From assembly GCA_019359045.1 (NCBI GenBank), contig JAHHIA010000003.1, forward strand, positions 434,001-498,000: DNA of 64,000 bases, given 5' to 3'. Below the pieces are notes generated by a model, which saw only the letters and a list, made by a program, of their open reading frames with translations, was not told where the DNA came from and did no database searches. The DNA comes from Scytolyngbya sp. HA4215-MV1. GTDB lineage: Bacteria > Cyanobacteriota > Cyanobacteriia > Leptolyngbyales > Leptolyngbyaceae. The position numbers were made by a program, and so were the translations under genes. This document shows, in pieces, positions 1-8,594 of this stretch (position 1 is the stretch's first letter; the number at the start of each line of letters is the position of its first letter).

Positions 1-1
1 G

Positions 2-2644
2 GCAAGATCCCTGTCTGCCACGAATAGTGCGTCGATTTCAACAGGCAGTAGCGGCACATCAGAAGCGAGTTCGGGAAATATCGAGATTCAAGCCACCGAT
101 TTTGTCTTGCTGGATGGTCTGACTATTAACACCACCGTCCGTGCACTGAGTGCCACTTTTGGCAATGGGGGGAATGTTCAGATCATTGCACCCAATATCA
201 CCGTAGCCAGTAATTCACAAATTACGACGGGGACAACCAACCAGGGGAATGGCGGGAATATTTTCTTGCAAGCCAATGCGCTGCAAATCAATAACAGCTC
301 AGTTGTTAGCCGTGTTTTTGCCACTGGACAGGGAACGGGTGGCAACATCGTGATCGATACTGGCTCTTTGTCTCTGGCAAATGCAGGGTCGCTGCAAACT
401 GCGACATCGGGTGTGGGAGATGCTGGAACGATTCAGGTGACTGCCAGGGGTGCAGTGACCCTGACCGATTTTGATACTTTCATGACAAGTCAGGTAGATC
501 CGGGCGCGATCGGCAGAGGCGGAAATATTTCCATTGAGGCAGGTTCAGTATCCCTGGCAAATGGAGCAAAGCTGAATGCCCAAACCGATGGACAGGGCAA
601 TTCTGGCAACATCTCGGTGTTTGCCGACAATGGCTCGGTCACTCTGACTGGGGCTGGCACTGGTATTTCGACTAAAACTACCACTGACGGAGCGGGTGGG
701 GTGATCGCCATTCGCACCGATAACTTGCAGATGACAAATGGGGCAACCCTGGATGCCAGCACGTCAGGCAGTGGCTTAGGTGGAACACTCTTCATCAGTG
801 TAGACAACTTCAGCGCCAATAGTGGTGCCCAAGTGCGAACCCGCACCTCTGGCAGTGGCAATGCTGGCATGATCGTCGTGAATGTCAATGATGCGCTTTT
901 GCTTTCCGATATCGGAACTGGTTTCTTTGCGGATACGACGATCGGGTCTACAGGAACCGGGGGCAACATTAGCATCAACAACGCCAGGTTCGTGAACTCT
1001 GATACCGTTCAAATCTCGAATGGAGCAGTGCTGGATGCCAGCACATCAGGCACTGGTGAAGGTGGTAGTATCCTTCTCAGCACACGCAACTTCAGCGCCA
1101 CCAGTGGGGGACAACTGCGGACTCGCACCTCTGGCAGTGGTGCGGCTGGCAACATTGTTTTAAGTGTGCTCGATTCGATCGTGATTTCCGATGCTGGAAC
1201 CGGGCTTTTTGCTGATACGACGAGTGATTTTATTAGTGGTAGTGGCGGCAGCATTATCATTAACACCGATACGTTTCAGGTAACGAACGGAGCAGCGCTA
1301 GATACCAGCACCGCTGGAAGTGGGGCAGGGGGCAGCGTTAGTATCAACACCAATACCTTTAATGCCACGAGTGGTGGACAACTACGAACCCGTACCTCTG
1401 GAGCAGGTAGGGCTGGCAGCATCAGCGTGAGTGCTGACGATACGTTCGTGATTTCCGATGCTGGAACTGGGCTTTTTGCTGATACGACGAGTGGTTTTAT
1501 CAGTGGTAGTGGCGGCAGCATTATCATTAACACCGATACGTTTCAGGTGGCAAACGGAGCAGCACTAGATGCTAGTACTTCAGGTAGTGGCAATGGGGGG
1601 GAGATCACGATCATTGCCAATGATTTCAGTGCTACCAGCGGTGGACAGGTGCGCACCAATACTTCCAGCAGTGGCAATGCGGGAACGATCAAGCTCGATG
1701 TGGATGAGGATGTCACGATCGATGGCAGTGGTTCGGGCTTATTTGCCAGTGCGGAACCGGGTTCGACCGGGCAAGGGGGCAGCATTAACATCGATCCGCA
1801 GCGCGTGGTTTTGACCCATGGTGCGGGAATTGCGGTCAATAGTTTGGGTTCTGGGAATGGCGGCAATATTGATCTGACTGCAGGTTCGCTTTCGCTGGAT
1901 CAGTCCTCTTTTCTGAGTGCGTTCTCTGCCAACGGTCAGGGCGGCAATATCACCTTAAATGTGCAAGATATTTTATCTCTCCGTCGGGGCAGCTTGATTT
2001 CGGCAACAGCCGGAAATAATGGGGGCGGAGGGAATGTGACGATTAATGCCGCCTTCGTTCTTGCCTTTCTGCAAGAAAATAGCAACATTACCGCCAATGC
2101 TTTCAATGGACCGGGTGGCAACATTACCATTACCACGCAAGGGTTGTTTGGCTTTACCCAATCTGCGACTCCCACTCCCCTGAGCGATATCACTGCCAGT
2201 TCCACCTTTGGCTTAAACGGTACTGTCATCATCAATACCCCAGATGTGGATGTGCAAAGTTCGGTCACCAAACTGTCAGGCGATTTTGCCGGGTCCGATC
2301 GCGTTGTTGCGGGTAGTTGCCTTGCCCGTACCACTGCAAGTAGTGGCAGCTTCACCGTTACTGGGGCAGGGGGGTTAGCCCGTACCCCTGAAGATCCTAA
2401 AGTTGCAGGTCGTTACAATGTTGCTAAAATTCGCCCCCTGAGCGATCGACCCGCCGCCACTACACTCCTACCAGTGCCCACGCCTGCTTGGCGTATCGGT
2501 GATCCCGTGCGGGAAGCCCAGGGAATTGCCATTACCACAGAGGGGCAAGCTTTACTGGCAACGGCTCCACAGTTGAGGAAGCTAGCGAGTGCAGGGGAGT
2601 TGATCTGTCAGTCTGAGGGGATCGGAGATGGGCAGAGGGAGTGA
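2..2644 (+). CDS. Filamentous-haemagglutinin-like secreted exoprotein, 3' part (5' end outside window)
   Basis: The frame is already open at base 2, so the gene starts upstream and only its last ~880 residues are present. The protein is almost entirely a right-handed beta-helix-type repeat, rich in Gly, Ser, Thr and Asn, with recurring GSGxGGxI, NGAxLDASTSGSG and SGGQxRTRTSGSG units of about 89 residues. The C-terminal part has the SCLAR...SGSFTVTGAGGL block that I associate with cyanobacterial haemagglutinin/CHAT-type exoproteins. Such proteins are normally exported by a TpsB/ShlB outer-membrane partner (two-partner secretion); no partner gene is visible here. The role is likely adhesion or surface layer. 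The long minus-strand open frames opposite it are shadows of the repeat. Confidence 0.85.
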   Translation, partial: ARSLSATNSASISTGSSGTSEASSGNIEIQATDFVLLDGLTINTTVRALSATFGNGGNVQIIAPNITVASNSQITTGTTNQGNGGNIFLQANALQINNSSVVSRVFATGQGTGGNIVIDTGSLSLANAGSLQTATSGVGDAGTIQVTARGAVTLTDFDTFMTSQVDPGAIGRGGNISIEAGSVSLANGAKLNAQTDGQGNSGNISVFADNGSVTLTGAGTGISTKTTTDGAGGVIAIRTDNLQMTNGATLDASTSGSGLGGTLFISVDNFSANSGAQVRTRTSGSGNAGMIVVNVNDALLLSDIGTGFFADTTIGSTGTGGNISINNARFVNSDTVQISNGAVLDASTSGTGEGGSILLSTRNFSATSGGQLRTRTSGSGAAGNIVLSVLDSIVISDAGTGLFADTTSDFISGSGGSIIINTDTFQVTNGAALDTSTAGSGAGGSVSINTNTFNATSGGQLRTRTSGAGRAGSISVSADDTFVISDAGTGLFADTTSGFISGSGGSIIINTDTFQVANGAALDASTSGSGNGGEITIIANDFSATSGGQVRTNTSSSGNAGTIKLDVDEDVTIDGSGSGLFASAEPGSTGQGGSINIDPQRVVLTHGAGIAVNSLGSGNGGNIDLTAGSLSLDQSSFLSAFSANGQGGNITLNVQDILSLRRGSLISATAGNNGGGGNVTINAAFVLAFLQENSNITANAFNGPGGNITITTQGLFGFTQSATPTPLSDITASSTFGLNGTVIINTPDVDVQSSVTKLSGDFAGSDRVVAGSCLARTTASSGSFTVTGAGGLARTPEDPKVAGRYNVAKIRPLSDRPAATTLLPVPTPAWRIGDPVREAQGIAITTEGQALLATAPQLRKLASAGELICQSEGIGDGQRE
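1181..1547 (+). repeat. 267-bp tandem coding repeat in the exoprotein
   Basis: The stretch 1181-1280 recurs almost base for base at 1448-1547 (period 267 bp, 89 codons); more diverged units lie on either side, from about 720 to 1700. Near identity at DNA level indicates recent duplication or gene conversion rather than old protein-level repeats. Confidence 0.8.
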
Positions 2645-3058
2645 AGGGGTGGAGCGGTGAAGGAGAGGGGAAGATGGGGCGCGTTTTCTCAAGTTCCCTG
2701 ATGTTTGTGATCTAACACTGATAAAAATCTGGTAACTAACTATCCTGAAATCTCACTTGCTCGGTTGGACAGTAACCATAGGGCAGGTCAATTTTGTTGG
2801 TAGGGTTGAGTCATCGTTTCGCCAGATCCATGTCCAGTCGGCTGTGTGAAACTTAAGAACTGCTCGTAACGTCTGGAAACTCATATCCCATCCTCTATTG
2901 GCAATTGGGCGATCCAGAACAGCTCAATCTGCCAAACCTGGTCTAATGCCTGTCACAATCCAGGGAGGATTAGATTTTTTTGGAATCTTAGTTGGCTGGA
3001 CTATGATGGTTTCTCGATTTCGAGTGAGCCAAGTGCGACGCAACACACACGAGGAGCA
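2645..3058. other. Intergenic spacer between exoprotein and amidase genes
   Basis: No open frame of coding character, RNA gene or strong hairpin was seen. It must hold the promoter of the downstream amidase gene; I could not pick a convincing -35/-10 pair. Confidence 0.4.
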
Positions 3059-4948
3059 ATGTCTGTGAGATTTCCCTGGCGACTTCCCAGCATTCTACTA
3101 AACCAATTAGATGGGAAGGTTCAAACGAAGGTTGGGAGTAAGCTTCCGTCCTACGTTCTAATGTTGACGGTTTATTTTTTGCTGTTTACGGCTCCGGCTC
3201 AGGCAGCAAAGCTCCAGTTTTGGCGATTTAATGCTAGTCAAAATCAGTTAGAGTTTACGACGGATGATGGGGTTCAGCCCAGAGCGCAACTGATCGCCAA
3301 CCCGACTCGTTTGGTAATTGATTTGCCGGGTACGACTTTGGGTCGTCCGGCGATCACCCAATCCTTTAACGGTGCGATTACAGCAGTTCGGGTGGCGCAA
3401 TTCGATCGGCAAACGACTCGCCTGGTAGTGGAGTTGGCGCCCGAGTATACGATTGATCCCCAGCAAGTCAAGTTTCGCGGTATCGCGCCCAATCAATGGA
3501 CGGTGCAACTACCCACACCGCAGCTGGTTTCCCAGACACCAGGAGGCAGTGCTCCGGGGGGAGACAATGCGCCGACGGAGCCGACAGACCCTATCCCCAC
3601 CAGTGTTTCCGGGGCAGCAACCCAAATTCAGGCTGTGCAGGTGACACCCGATGGTTTGTTTGTACGGACGGGGGGACAATCTACCCGATTGAGGGTGCTG
3701 CGGAGTCGCGATCGTCGCCAAATTACGATTGAGTTTCCGGAGACCAGCGTTGCAACCAACTTACAAAATCGGAATATTCCCATCAACCAACATGGGATCA
3801 GTCAACTGAGAATTATTCAAACCCAGACCGCTCCCGCTGCAGCGCAAATTGTACTCAATGTGGATCCCAATAGTGGGAATTGGCAAGCCTCTAACAGTAG
3901 CCTGGGTGGTGTGGTGTTGCTTCCGTTAGCGGGGACTGCTGCCAGCAACCCCAGTCCCATCTCGCCGCGCCAACCCGATGCTGGGTCAGGTTCGCCCACT
4001 GCTGCGCGAGTGGCGACGATTCAATCAGTAGATCTGGAAGGCGAAAACCAACTGGTGATTCGGTCAGACCAGGCAGTGACTTACACCAGTGGATGGGATC
4101 GAGCAACAGCGGCTTATCGCATTTCAGTGACGCCTGCTCAACTGGCTGAGAATATTCAGGGACCCAAATTGGGGCGAGGCAGTCCCTTGTTGCGGGTGCG
4201 CTTACGGCAAGAAGATCCCCGCACAGTCAGTATTTTAGTGCAGCCTGCGTCGGGGGTACGGATTGGAGAACTCAACCAACCCAAGAGCGAAGTACTGGCG
4301 TTGCAGCTGCAAAATTCGCGTCCTGTCGCAGGCAATCCACCCGGTTCAATTTCTATCCCGCCGCCGCAGAACTCTTCACCTCAGCCTTTACCGACTGTAC
4401 CTAAAGGCAAAATTGTGGTGGTGGTAGATCCGGGTCATGGAGGACCCGATCCGGGGGCGATCGGCATTGATGGTCTACAAGAAAAGGGTCTGGTGCTGGA
4501 TATTGGTCGTCAGGTGGCTTCACTGTTAGAACAACAGGGGGTTCAGGCAGTCTTAACCCGATCGGATGATATTGACCTGGATCTGGAGCCGAGGGTACAG
4601 ATGGCAGAGCGCCTGAATGCAACTGTTTTTGTCAGCATTCACGCGAACTCGATCAACCTCAGTCGTCCCGATATCAGTGGACTGGAAACTTACTACTACA
4701 GCAGTGGCGACCAGCTTGCCCGTACGATTCACAACAGTGTTTTGCAAGGGACGGGGATTCAGGATCGGGGGGTTCGGCAAGCCAGATTTTATGTTTTGCG
4801 GAAAACTTCGATGCCTGCGGTGTTGGTTGAGGTGGGTTTTGTCACGGGACAGGATGATGCTGCTAAATTGTCAACGTCAGCCTATCGTCGTCGGATGGCA
4901 GAGGCGATCGTGCGTGGTATTCTCCAGTACATTCGACAAAATCCCTAA
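3059..4948 (+). CDS. N-acetylmuramoyl-L-alanine amidase with AMIN domains (AmiC type)
   Basis: A 629-residue periplasmic enzyme that cleaves the amide bond between MurNAc and the stem peptide, usually at septa. Residues ~33-50 form a hydrophobic export segment ending in APAQA. One clear AMIN domain follows (AKLQFWRF...LVIDLPGT...RLVVEL, ~50-140), then two AMIN-like beta segments (~195-285, ~315-400) and a Pro/Ser-rich linker. The C-terminal Amidase_3 domain (~450-625) shows the zinc-site motifs DPGHGG, LQEKGLVLD, SIHAN and VEVGF, so it should be active. The ATG at 3059 has GAGGAG only 2 nt upstream, a very short spacing. The first ~30 residues before the hydrophobic stretch are long for a signal peptide, so a downstream start is possible. 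It precedes murI by 21 bp, giving a cell-wall pair. Confidence 0.92.
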   Translation: MSVRFPWRLPSILLNQLDGKVQTKVGSKLPSYVLMLTVYFLLFTAPAQAAKLQFWRFNASQNQLEFTTDDGVQPRAQLIANPTRLVIDLPGTTLGRPAITQSFNGAITAVRVAQFDRQTTRLVVELAPEYTIDPQQVKFRGIAPNQWTVQLPTPQLVSQTPGGSAPGGDNAPTEPTDPIPTSVSGAATQIQAVQVTPDGLFVRTGGQSTRLRVLRSRDRRQITIEFPETSVATNLQNRNIPINQHGISQLRIIQTQTAPAAAQIVLNVDPNSGNWQASNSSLGGVVLLPLAGTAASNPSPISPRQPDAGSGSPTAARVATIQSVDLEGENQLVIRSDQAVTYTSGWDRATAAYRISVTPAQLAENIQGPKLGRGSPLLRVRLRQEDPRTVSILVQPASGVRIGELNQPKSEVLALQLQNSRPVAGNPPGSISIPPPQNSSPQPLPTVPKGKIVVVVDPGHGGPDPGAIGIDGLQEKGLVLDIGRQVASLLEQQGVQAVLTRSDDIDLDLEPRVQMAERLNATVFVSIHANSINLSRPDISGLETYYYSSGDQLARTIHNSVLQGTGIQDRGVRQARFYVLRKTSMPAVLVEVGFVTGQDDAAKLSTSAYRRRMAEAIVRGILQYIRQNP

Positions 4949-4955
4949 TTTGTTC

Positions 4956-4981
4956 GTGAGGAGACAGGTGTGAGGAGACAG
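4956..4981 (+). repeat. 12-bp direct repeat duplicating the murI ribosome binding site
   Basis: GTGAGGAGACAG occurs at 4956-4967 and again at 4970-4981 (period 14). The first copy supplies AGGAG as Shine-Dalgarno; the second begins with the GTG that opens the murI frame. Confidence 0.75.
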
Positions 4982-5998
4982 GAAGTCAACTTTAGCAATC
5001 CACAATTAACCGACGGCGAACCGGAATCAGAAGGCAACAATCAGGAGCCAGGCGGCAGGGGGCAAGAGTTGGGACTGAGTGGTCAGTCAAGGACGATCGG
5101 TAATCCCAGTGTCAGGCACGCCGAGATCCGAATTTCTAACTTAACGCGCAAAAAAAACACCACTTCCCCAGATCTCAGTGCCCCGATCGGGGTGTTTGAT
5201 AGTGGGGTTGGGGGATTAACGGTGCTGCGTGAGTTATATCGTCAGATGCCCAATGAATCGGTGATTTACTTTGGCGATACGGCGCGGTTGCCCTATGGCA
5301 CGCGATCGCCTGGTGAGATTCTCCAGTTTGTGCGAGAAATACTCACCTGGATGCAGCACCAGGGCGTCAAGATGGTGATCATGGCTTGCAACACTAGCTC
5401 GGCGCTGGCGCTTGAGCAAGTCCAGTCGGAATTTGATTTACCCACTTTGGGGTTGATTTTGCCTGGAGCGAGAGCTGCACTCAGTCAGGGCAAGCGGATT
5501 GGGGTGATTGCCACACCCGCGACGGTTGCTAGCAATGCCTATCAGAACGCCATTCAAGAAATTGATGCAACAGCGCAGGTCTGGCAAGTGGGCTGTCCAG
5601 AATTTGTACCGCTGATTGAACAAAATCGGATTCTTGACCCGCATACCTACCGAGTGGCAGAAGCCTACCTGGAGCCATTGTTGCAGCAAAAGATTGATAC
5701 GTTGATCTATGGCTGCACCCACTATCCTCATTTGGCTCCTGTACTCCAGCAAATTTTGCCGCGATCGGTCAAATTGGTGGATCCGGCTGCCCATGTGGTG
5801 GCAGCGGCAGCCCGCGAACTGGATCTGTTGGGTTTAAGAAGTCTGCGTCCTCCTTACCCAACCCGCTTCTGTGTCAGTGGCGCACCAGAGCAATTCAGCC
5901 AGTTGTCTACTCAGTGGTTGGGCTGCACCTGTGTGGTTGAGAAGATCCAGTTGCCGGAATTGGCAACCCAACCTGCGGTGCTGAGTGTGATGGATTAA
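4970..5998 (+). CDS. murI: Glutamate racemase
   Basis: Cytoplasmic enzyme interconverting L- and D-glutamate for peptidoglycan. The core starts at about residue 72 (APIGVFDSGVGGLTV) and contains the catalytic motifs MACNTSSA and YGCTHYPHL, both with their cysteine. Typical family length is ~270-280 residues, which the core matches. The GTG at 4970 has AGGAG 6 nt upstream and adds ~70 low-complexity, non-family residues (Gln/Gly/Ser-rich). A TTG near 5068 is the only other plausible in-frame start I see before the core; there is no ATG. The extension may be a real local addition or an artefact of start choice. It lies 21 bp after the amidase gene and is probably co-transcribed with it. Confidence 0.95.
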   Translation: MRRQEVNFSNPQLTDGEPESEGNNQEPGGRGQELGLSGQSRTIGNPSVRHAEIRISNLTRKKNTTSPDLSAPIGVFDSGVGGLTVLRELYRQMPNESVIYFGDTARLPYGTRSPGEILQFVREILTWMQHQGVKMVIMACNTSSALALEQVQSEFDLPTLGLILPGARAALSQGKRIGVIATPATVASNAYQNAIQEIDATAQVWQVGCPEFVPLIEQNRILDPHTYRVAEAYLEPLLQQKIDTLIYGCTHYPHLAPVLQQILPRSVKLVDPAAHVVAAAARELDLLGLRSLRPPYPTRFCVSGAPEQFSQLSTQWLGCTCVVEKIQLPELATQPAVLSVMD

Positions 5999-6099
5999 AG
6001 AATCGGTGTCTGTCTCCCTTAACCAGTTAGAACTCAAAGATCGCTTGTTAAGGGAGCTGTAATACCGGTTAAAACGGTTTGCAGGTCCAATATGTGTGG

Positions 6100-6165
6100 G
6101 TAGGGGCAGGTTTAGCAAATTACTGAACAGCTTTGTTTCCACTTAACCGCAAAACCCGCCCCTAC
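6100..6165. repeat. Extragenic palindromic repeat (GTAGGGGC type)
   Basis: GTAGGGGCAGGTTT (6100-6113) pairs with AAACCCGCCCCTAC (6152-6165) around a ~38-nt loop. It lies between the convergent murI and helical-repeat genes, so it may act as a shared transcription stop. The GTAGGGGCGGGTTT palindrome is a common dispersed element in cyanobacterial genomes. Confidence 0.65.
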
Positions 6166-6193
6166 AAATATCTGTAAATCGCTACGAGTTTGT

Positions 6194-8272
6194 TTAAGGT
6201 TTTGGGGTGGGGAAATCATCAGCGCTGATGCCATTGGGGTTGGGATCAGGGGGAGCGTTTTCGGGGGCTGTGCTTTCAGGGGGGGCAACCCCGTTGGGAT
6301 CGGCAGTACGATCGCGGTTGTCTGCTTCGGCACGTTCGCGATAGATGGCTTCGCGTGCTGCTATCCAGCGAGCGATCGCAGCTTGGGCTTCGCCATAGAG
6401 GGCACGACCGGGGCGGATTTCGTCTGCCAGACGAATGGCGTCGGTGTAGCTGCCTTGCTCTGCCAGTTCGTTAGCCTGATCGAGGATGGGACGATCTTCA
6501 GCGATTTGGATTTGGGCAGTCCAGCCCTGGATAGCGATCTGGGCATCTGAGTACAGCGCCCGTCCCGCCCGAATTTGGGTCGCTGTCTGGATAGCTTTGC
6601 TCAGCTTGCCCTGGTTTGCCAGGACGCGGGCTTGCGCCAGAATGGGCTTATCTTCCAGGATTTGGATTTGTTTTTTCCAATAGGCAATATGGGTCTGAGC
6701 TTCGATACGCAGAACCCGCTTCGGGGCAATTTTGCTTGCCTCGGCGATCGCCGCTTGCAGTTGGGTGATCGTATCGGCTTGTGCCAGTTGTTTGGCTGTG
6801 AGCAAGTAGGGGCGGTCTTCGATGCGTTGAATTTCTTCCTGCCATTTGGCAATGAGACTCTGGGCGTACAGCCGAGCAGGACGATCGGCGGTAATGGATT
6901 TGGCATAGCGAATTGCCAATTGTAAGGTAGCCAGCCCCTGCTGATGGGCAAGCGTTTGCGCTGCCTGAAGTTGAATCAAGTCTTGCAATTGCCGTTCTAA
7001 CTGGGGAATCTGAGCTTGGGCTTGAGCATAGAGCTGGCTCTGAGGTTGGATGCGCTGAATCGCTGGCAACACGATCGATAAGGTCAAAAATTGATGAGAT
7101 AAGGTTGTTTTGACGATCTGTTTGGCATCGATGAGTTGTTGGGCGCGTGTACACCAGACCCGTTCTTGCGTGGTGGCTGAGAGCGGAAGATTGAGGGGGA
7201 TCTCCTGAGTGGCAGCGATCGCGCCTGCGACATCCTTTTGGCTCCAACGTTCGGCTGCTAGTTTTAGAAGCGCATTACTCCAGTGATCGGCTGCAATTTT
7301 GGCATCGTGGTAAGTGTAGCTCTTGACATCAATTTGCTGCAAAAGCACCAGAGCTTGACCCAGATCCTTGATTGGGTCTGTACCCAAATTTGCCAGATTA
7401 CGGGCTTGTTGTAGGGTTTGTCGAGCTTGTCGCTCGACATTGACTTGTTGCCGAACCACATTCAGCGCATTTTGCCAGGTTTGTCCTTTGAGTTGAGAAA
7501 GATCTTGGGCTTTGCTGATCGCTTGCTGCCATTGTTGTGCTTTCAACGCTGCCTGGATCTCGGTCGAAAGCGTTTTACCCCGCTGGCTATCTTTTTTCCA
7601 GGTGGCGATCTCCCGTTCTACCTCTTTGTGGATCGGGCTATTTTTGGGGATCTCCTGTGCCAGGGCGATCGCGCCTGCCAGATCGTTGCGGTTGAACTTC
7701 TTGCGAGCGATCTCCATCACCGCCTTCGACCACTCCGCCATTAACGTCTGGGACTTGGCATAAAGCGGGTGATCGGGCGACCAGGGTTCAATCAGATCCA
7801 GCCCTTTTCGCAAAGAATCTAGGTCGTCCGATCTCACCTGTTGTTCCGTGCAGTAGAGCAAATCCGCATCTGCTGCCAGGGGGGGCAATTTTTGGCAATC
7901 GGGCAGCGGGGGGAGGGTGGACAGCCACAAAAACGCAGCGGCGCTCGTTCCGCCTGAAAAGGCAATGAGACCGAGCCAAATTGCAAACCAGGGCAGCGGG
8001 GGTTTCTGCTTCGGCACCTGGCTGCTAGCGGTTGCAACTGTGCGCTCCTGTTCGCGCTTGGGTGACTCAGGTTTGGTTAGTGTATCCGCCGGGACGCGAT
8101 CGGGTTTCTGTCGCGTTGAGGGCGGTGGTACAGGTTGGGAATCGGGCGATCGCAGGAGCGGTTCGGAGCGGGTGGCTGTGGGCGGATCGGGTGGTGCAAT
8201 AGAAGCTGAAGCCGAAGCCGAAGCTTTCTTACTGGAGGGGAGCCGAGCAGGATCAAAAGGTCGGATAGTCAT
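6194..8272 (-). CDS. Membrane-anchored helical-repeat (TPR-like) protein, function unknown
   Basis: The open frame extends to a TTG at 8332, but the ATG at 8272 (MTIRPFDPARL) starts the natural-looking sequence, giving ~692 residues. A Pro/Ser/Ala-rich cytoplasmic stretch is followed by one transmembrane helix (PWFAIWLGLIAFSGGTSAAAF, about residues 110-130). The rest, presumably periplasmic, is alpha-helical, with ~40-residue repeats of the type ALA..G....AI..A..I..G..LY..AQ..I..W..QI..AEDRP. The tail is acidic and Pro-rich. This looks like a solenoid scaffold; I recognise the repeat style from cyanobacterial hypothetical proteins but no function. It is convergent with murI and is followed upstream by the sensor kinase on the same strand. 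Confidence 0.75.
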   Translation of the reverse strand: MTIRPFDPARLPSSKKASASASASIAPPDPPTATRSEPLLRSPDSQPVPPPSTRQKPDRVPADTLTKPESPKREQERTVATASSQVPKQKPPLPWFAIWLGLIAFSGGTSAAAFLWLSTLPPLPDCQKLPPLAADADLLYCTEQQVRSDDLDSLRKGLDLIEPWSPDHPLYAKSQTLMAEWSKAVMEIARKKFNRNDLAGAIALAQEIPKNSPIHKEVEREIATWKKDSQRGKTLSTEIQAALKAQQWQQAISKAQDLSQLKGQTWQNALNVVRQQVNVERQARQTLQQARNLANLGTDPIKDLGQALVLLQQIDVKSYTYHDAKIAADHWSNALLKLAAERWSQKDVAGAIAATQEIPLNLPLSATTQERVWCTRAQQLIDAKQIVKTTLSHQFLTLSIVLPAIQRIQPQSQLYAQAQAQIPQLERQLQDLIQLQAAQTLAHQQGLATLQLAIRYAKSITADRPARLYAQSLIAKWQEEIQRIEDRPYLLTAKQLAQADTITQLQAAIAEASKIAPKRVLRIEAQTHIAYWKKQIQILEDKPILAQARVLANQGKLSKAIQTATQIRAGRALYSDAQIAIQGWTAQIQIAEDRPILDQANELAEQGSYTDAIRLADEIRPGRALYGEAQAAIARWIAAREAIYRERAEADNRDRTADPNGVAPPESTAPENAPPDPNPNGISADDFPTPKP

Positions 8273-8552
8273 AGCCGCAGCGCAATCTGAAGCGGGTTTT
8301 GCAGCTAGTCCAGTTGGCTCACCGAAGCCCAACGAGAGAGATCCCGTTGGGTTTCAATTTTTCTACCGAAAAGCACCCTACCAGCCAACCCACCGAATCA
8401 GCGGTTGTTGATGGAAATTTTCTATAGAAATACTCTGAACTAGAACAAATAACCCTTTATCTTGTGCCGATATTGTAGAGGCTCTCATTCGGAAAAAAAC
8501 GTTTGTCTGGCTAAATTGCTGAAATTGACTCCCTTGACCGAATTGGTTATGT

Positions 8553-8587
8553 TCTAGACCTGTTGTTGGTATTTTTGAAGCACTACC
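8553..8587 (+). repeat. Short (35-bp) copy of a palindromic element family
   Basis: TCTAGACCTGTTGTTGGT at 8553-8570 continues to GAAGCACTACC at 8577-8587. It matches the two ends of the 81-bp elements at 12993-13073 and 17886-17966 but lacks their central 46 bp. It lies 8 bp past the end of the sensor kinase gene. Confidence 0.6.
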
Positions 8588-8594
8588 CACGGAT

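Noticed and set aside
490-2355. Several minus-strand open frames opposite the exoprotein (for example 490-981, 1009-1266, 1276-1533, 1543-1866)
   Set aside because: They recur with the 267-bp period of the plus-strand repeat and show Pro/Val-rich nonsense; they are shadows of a repetitive coding region.
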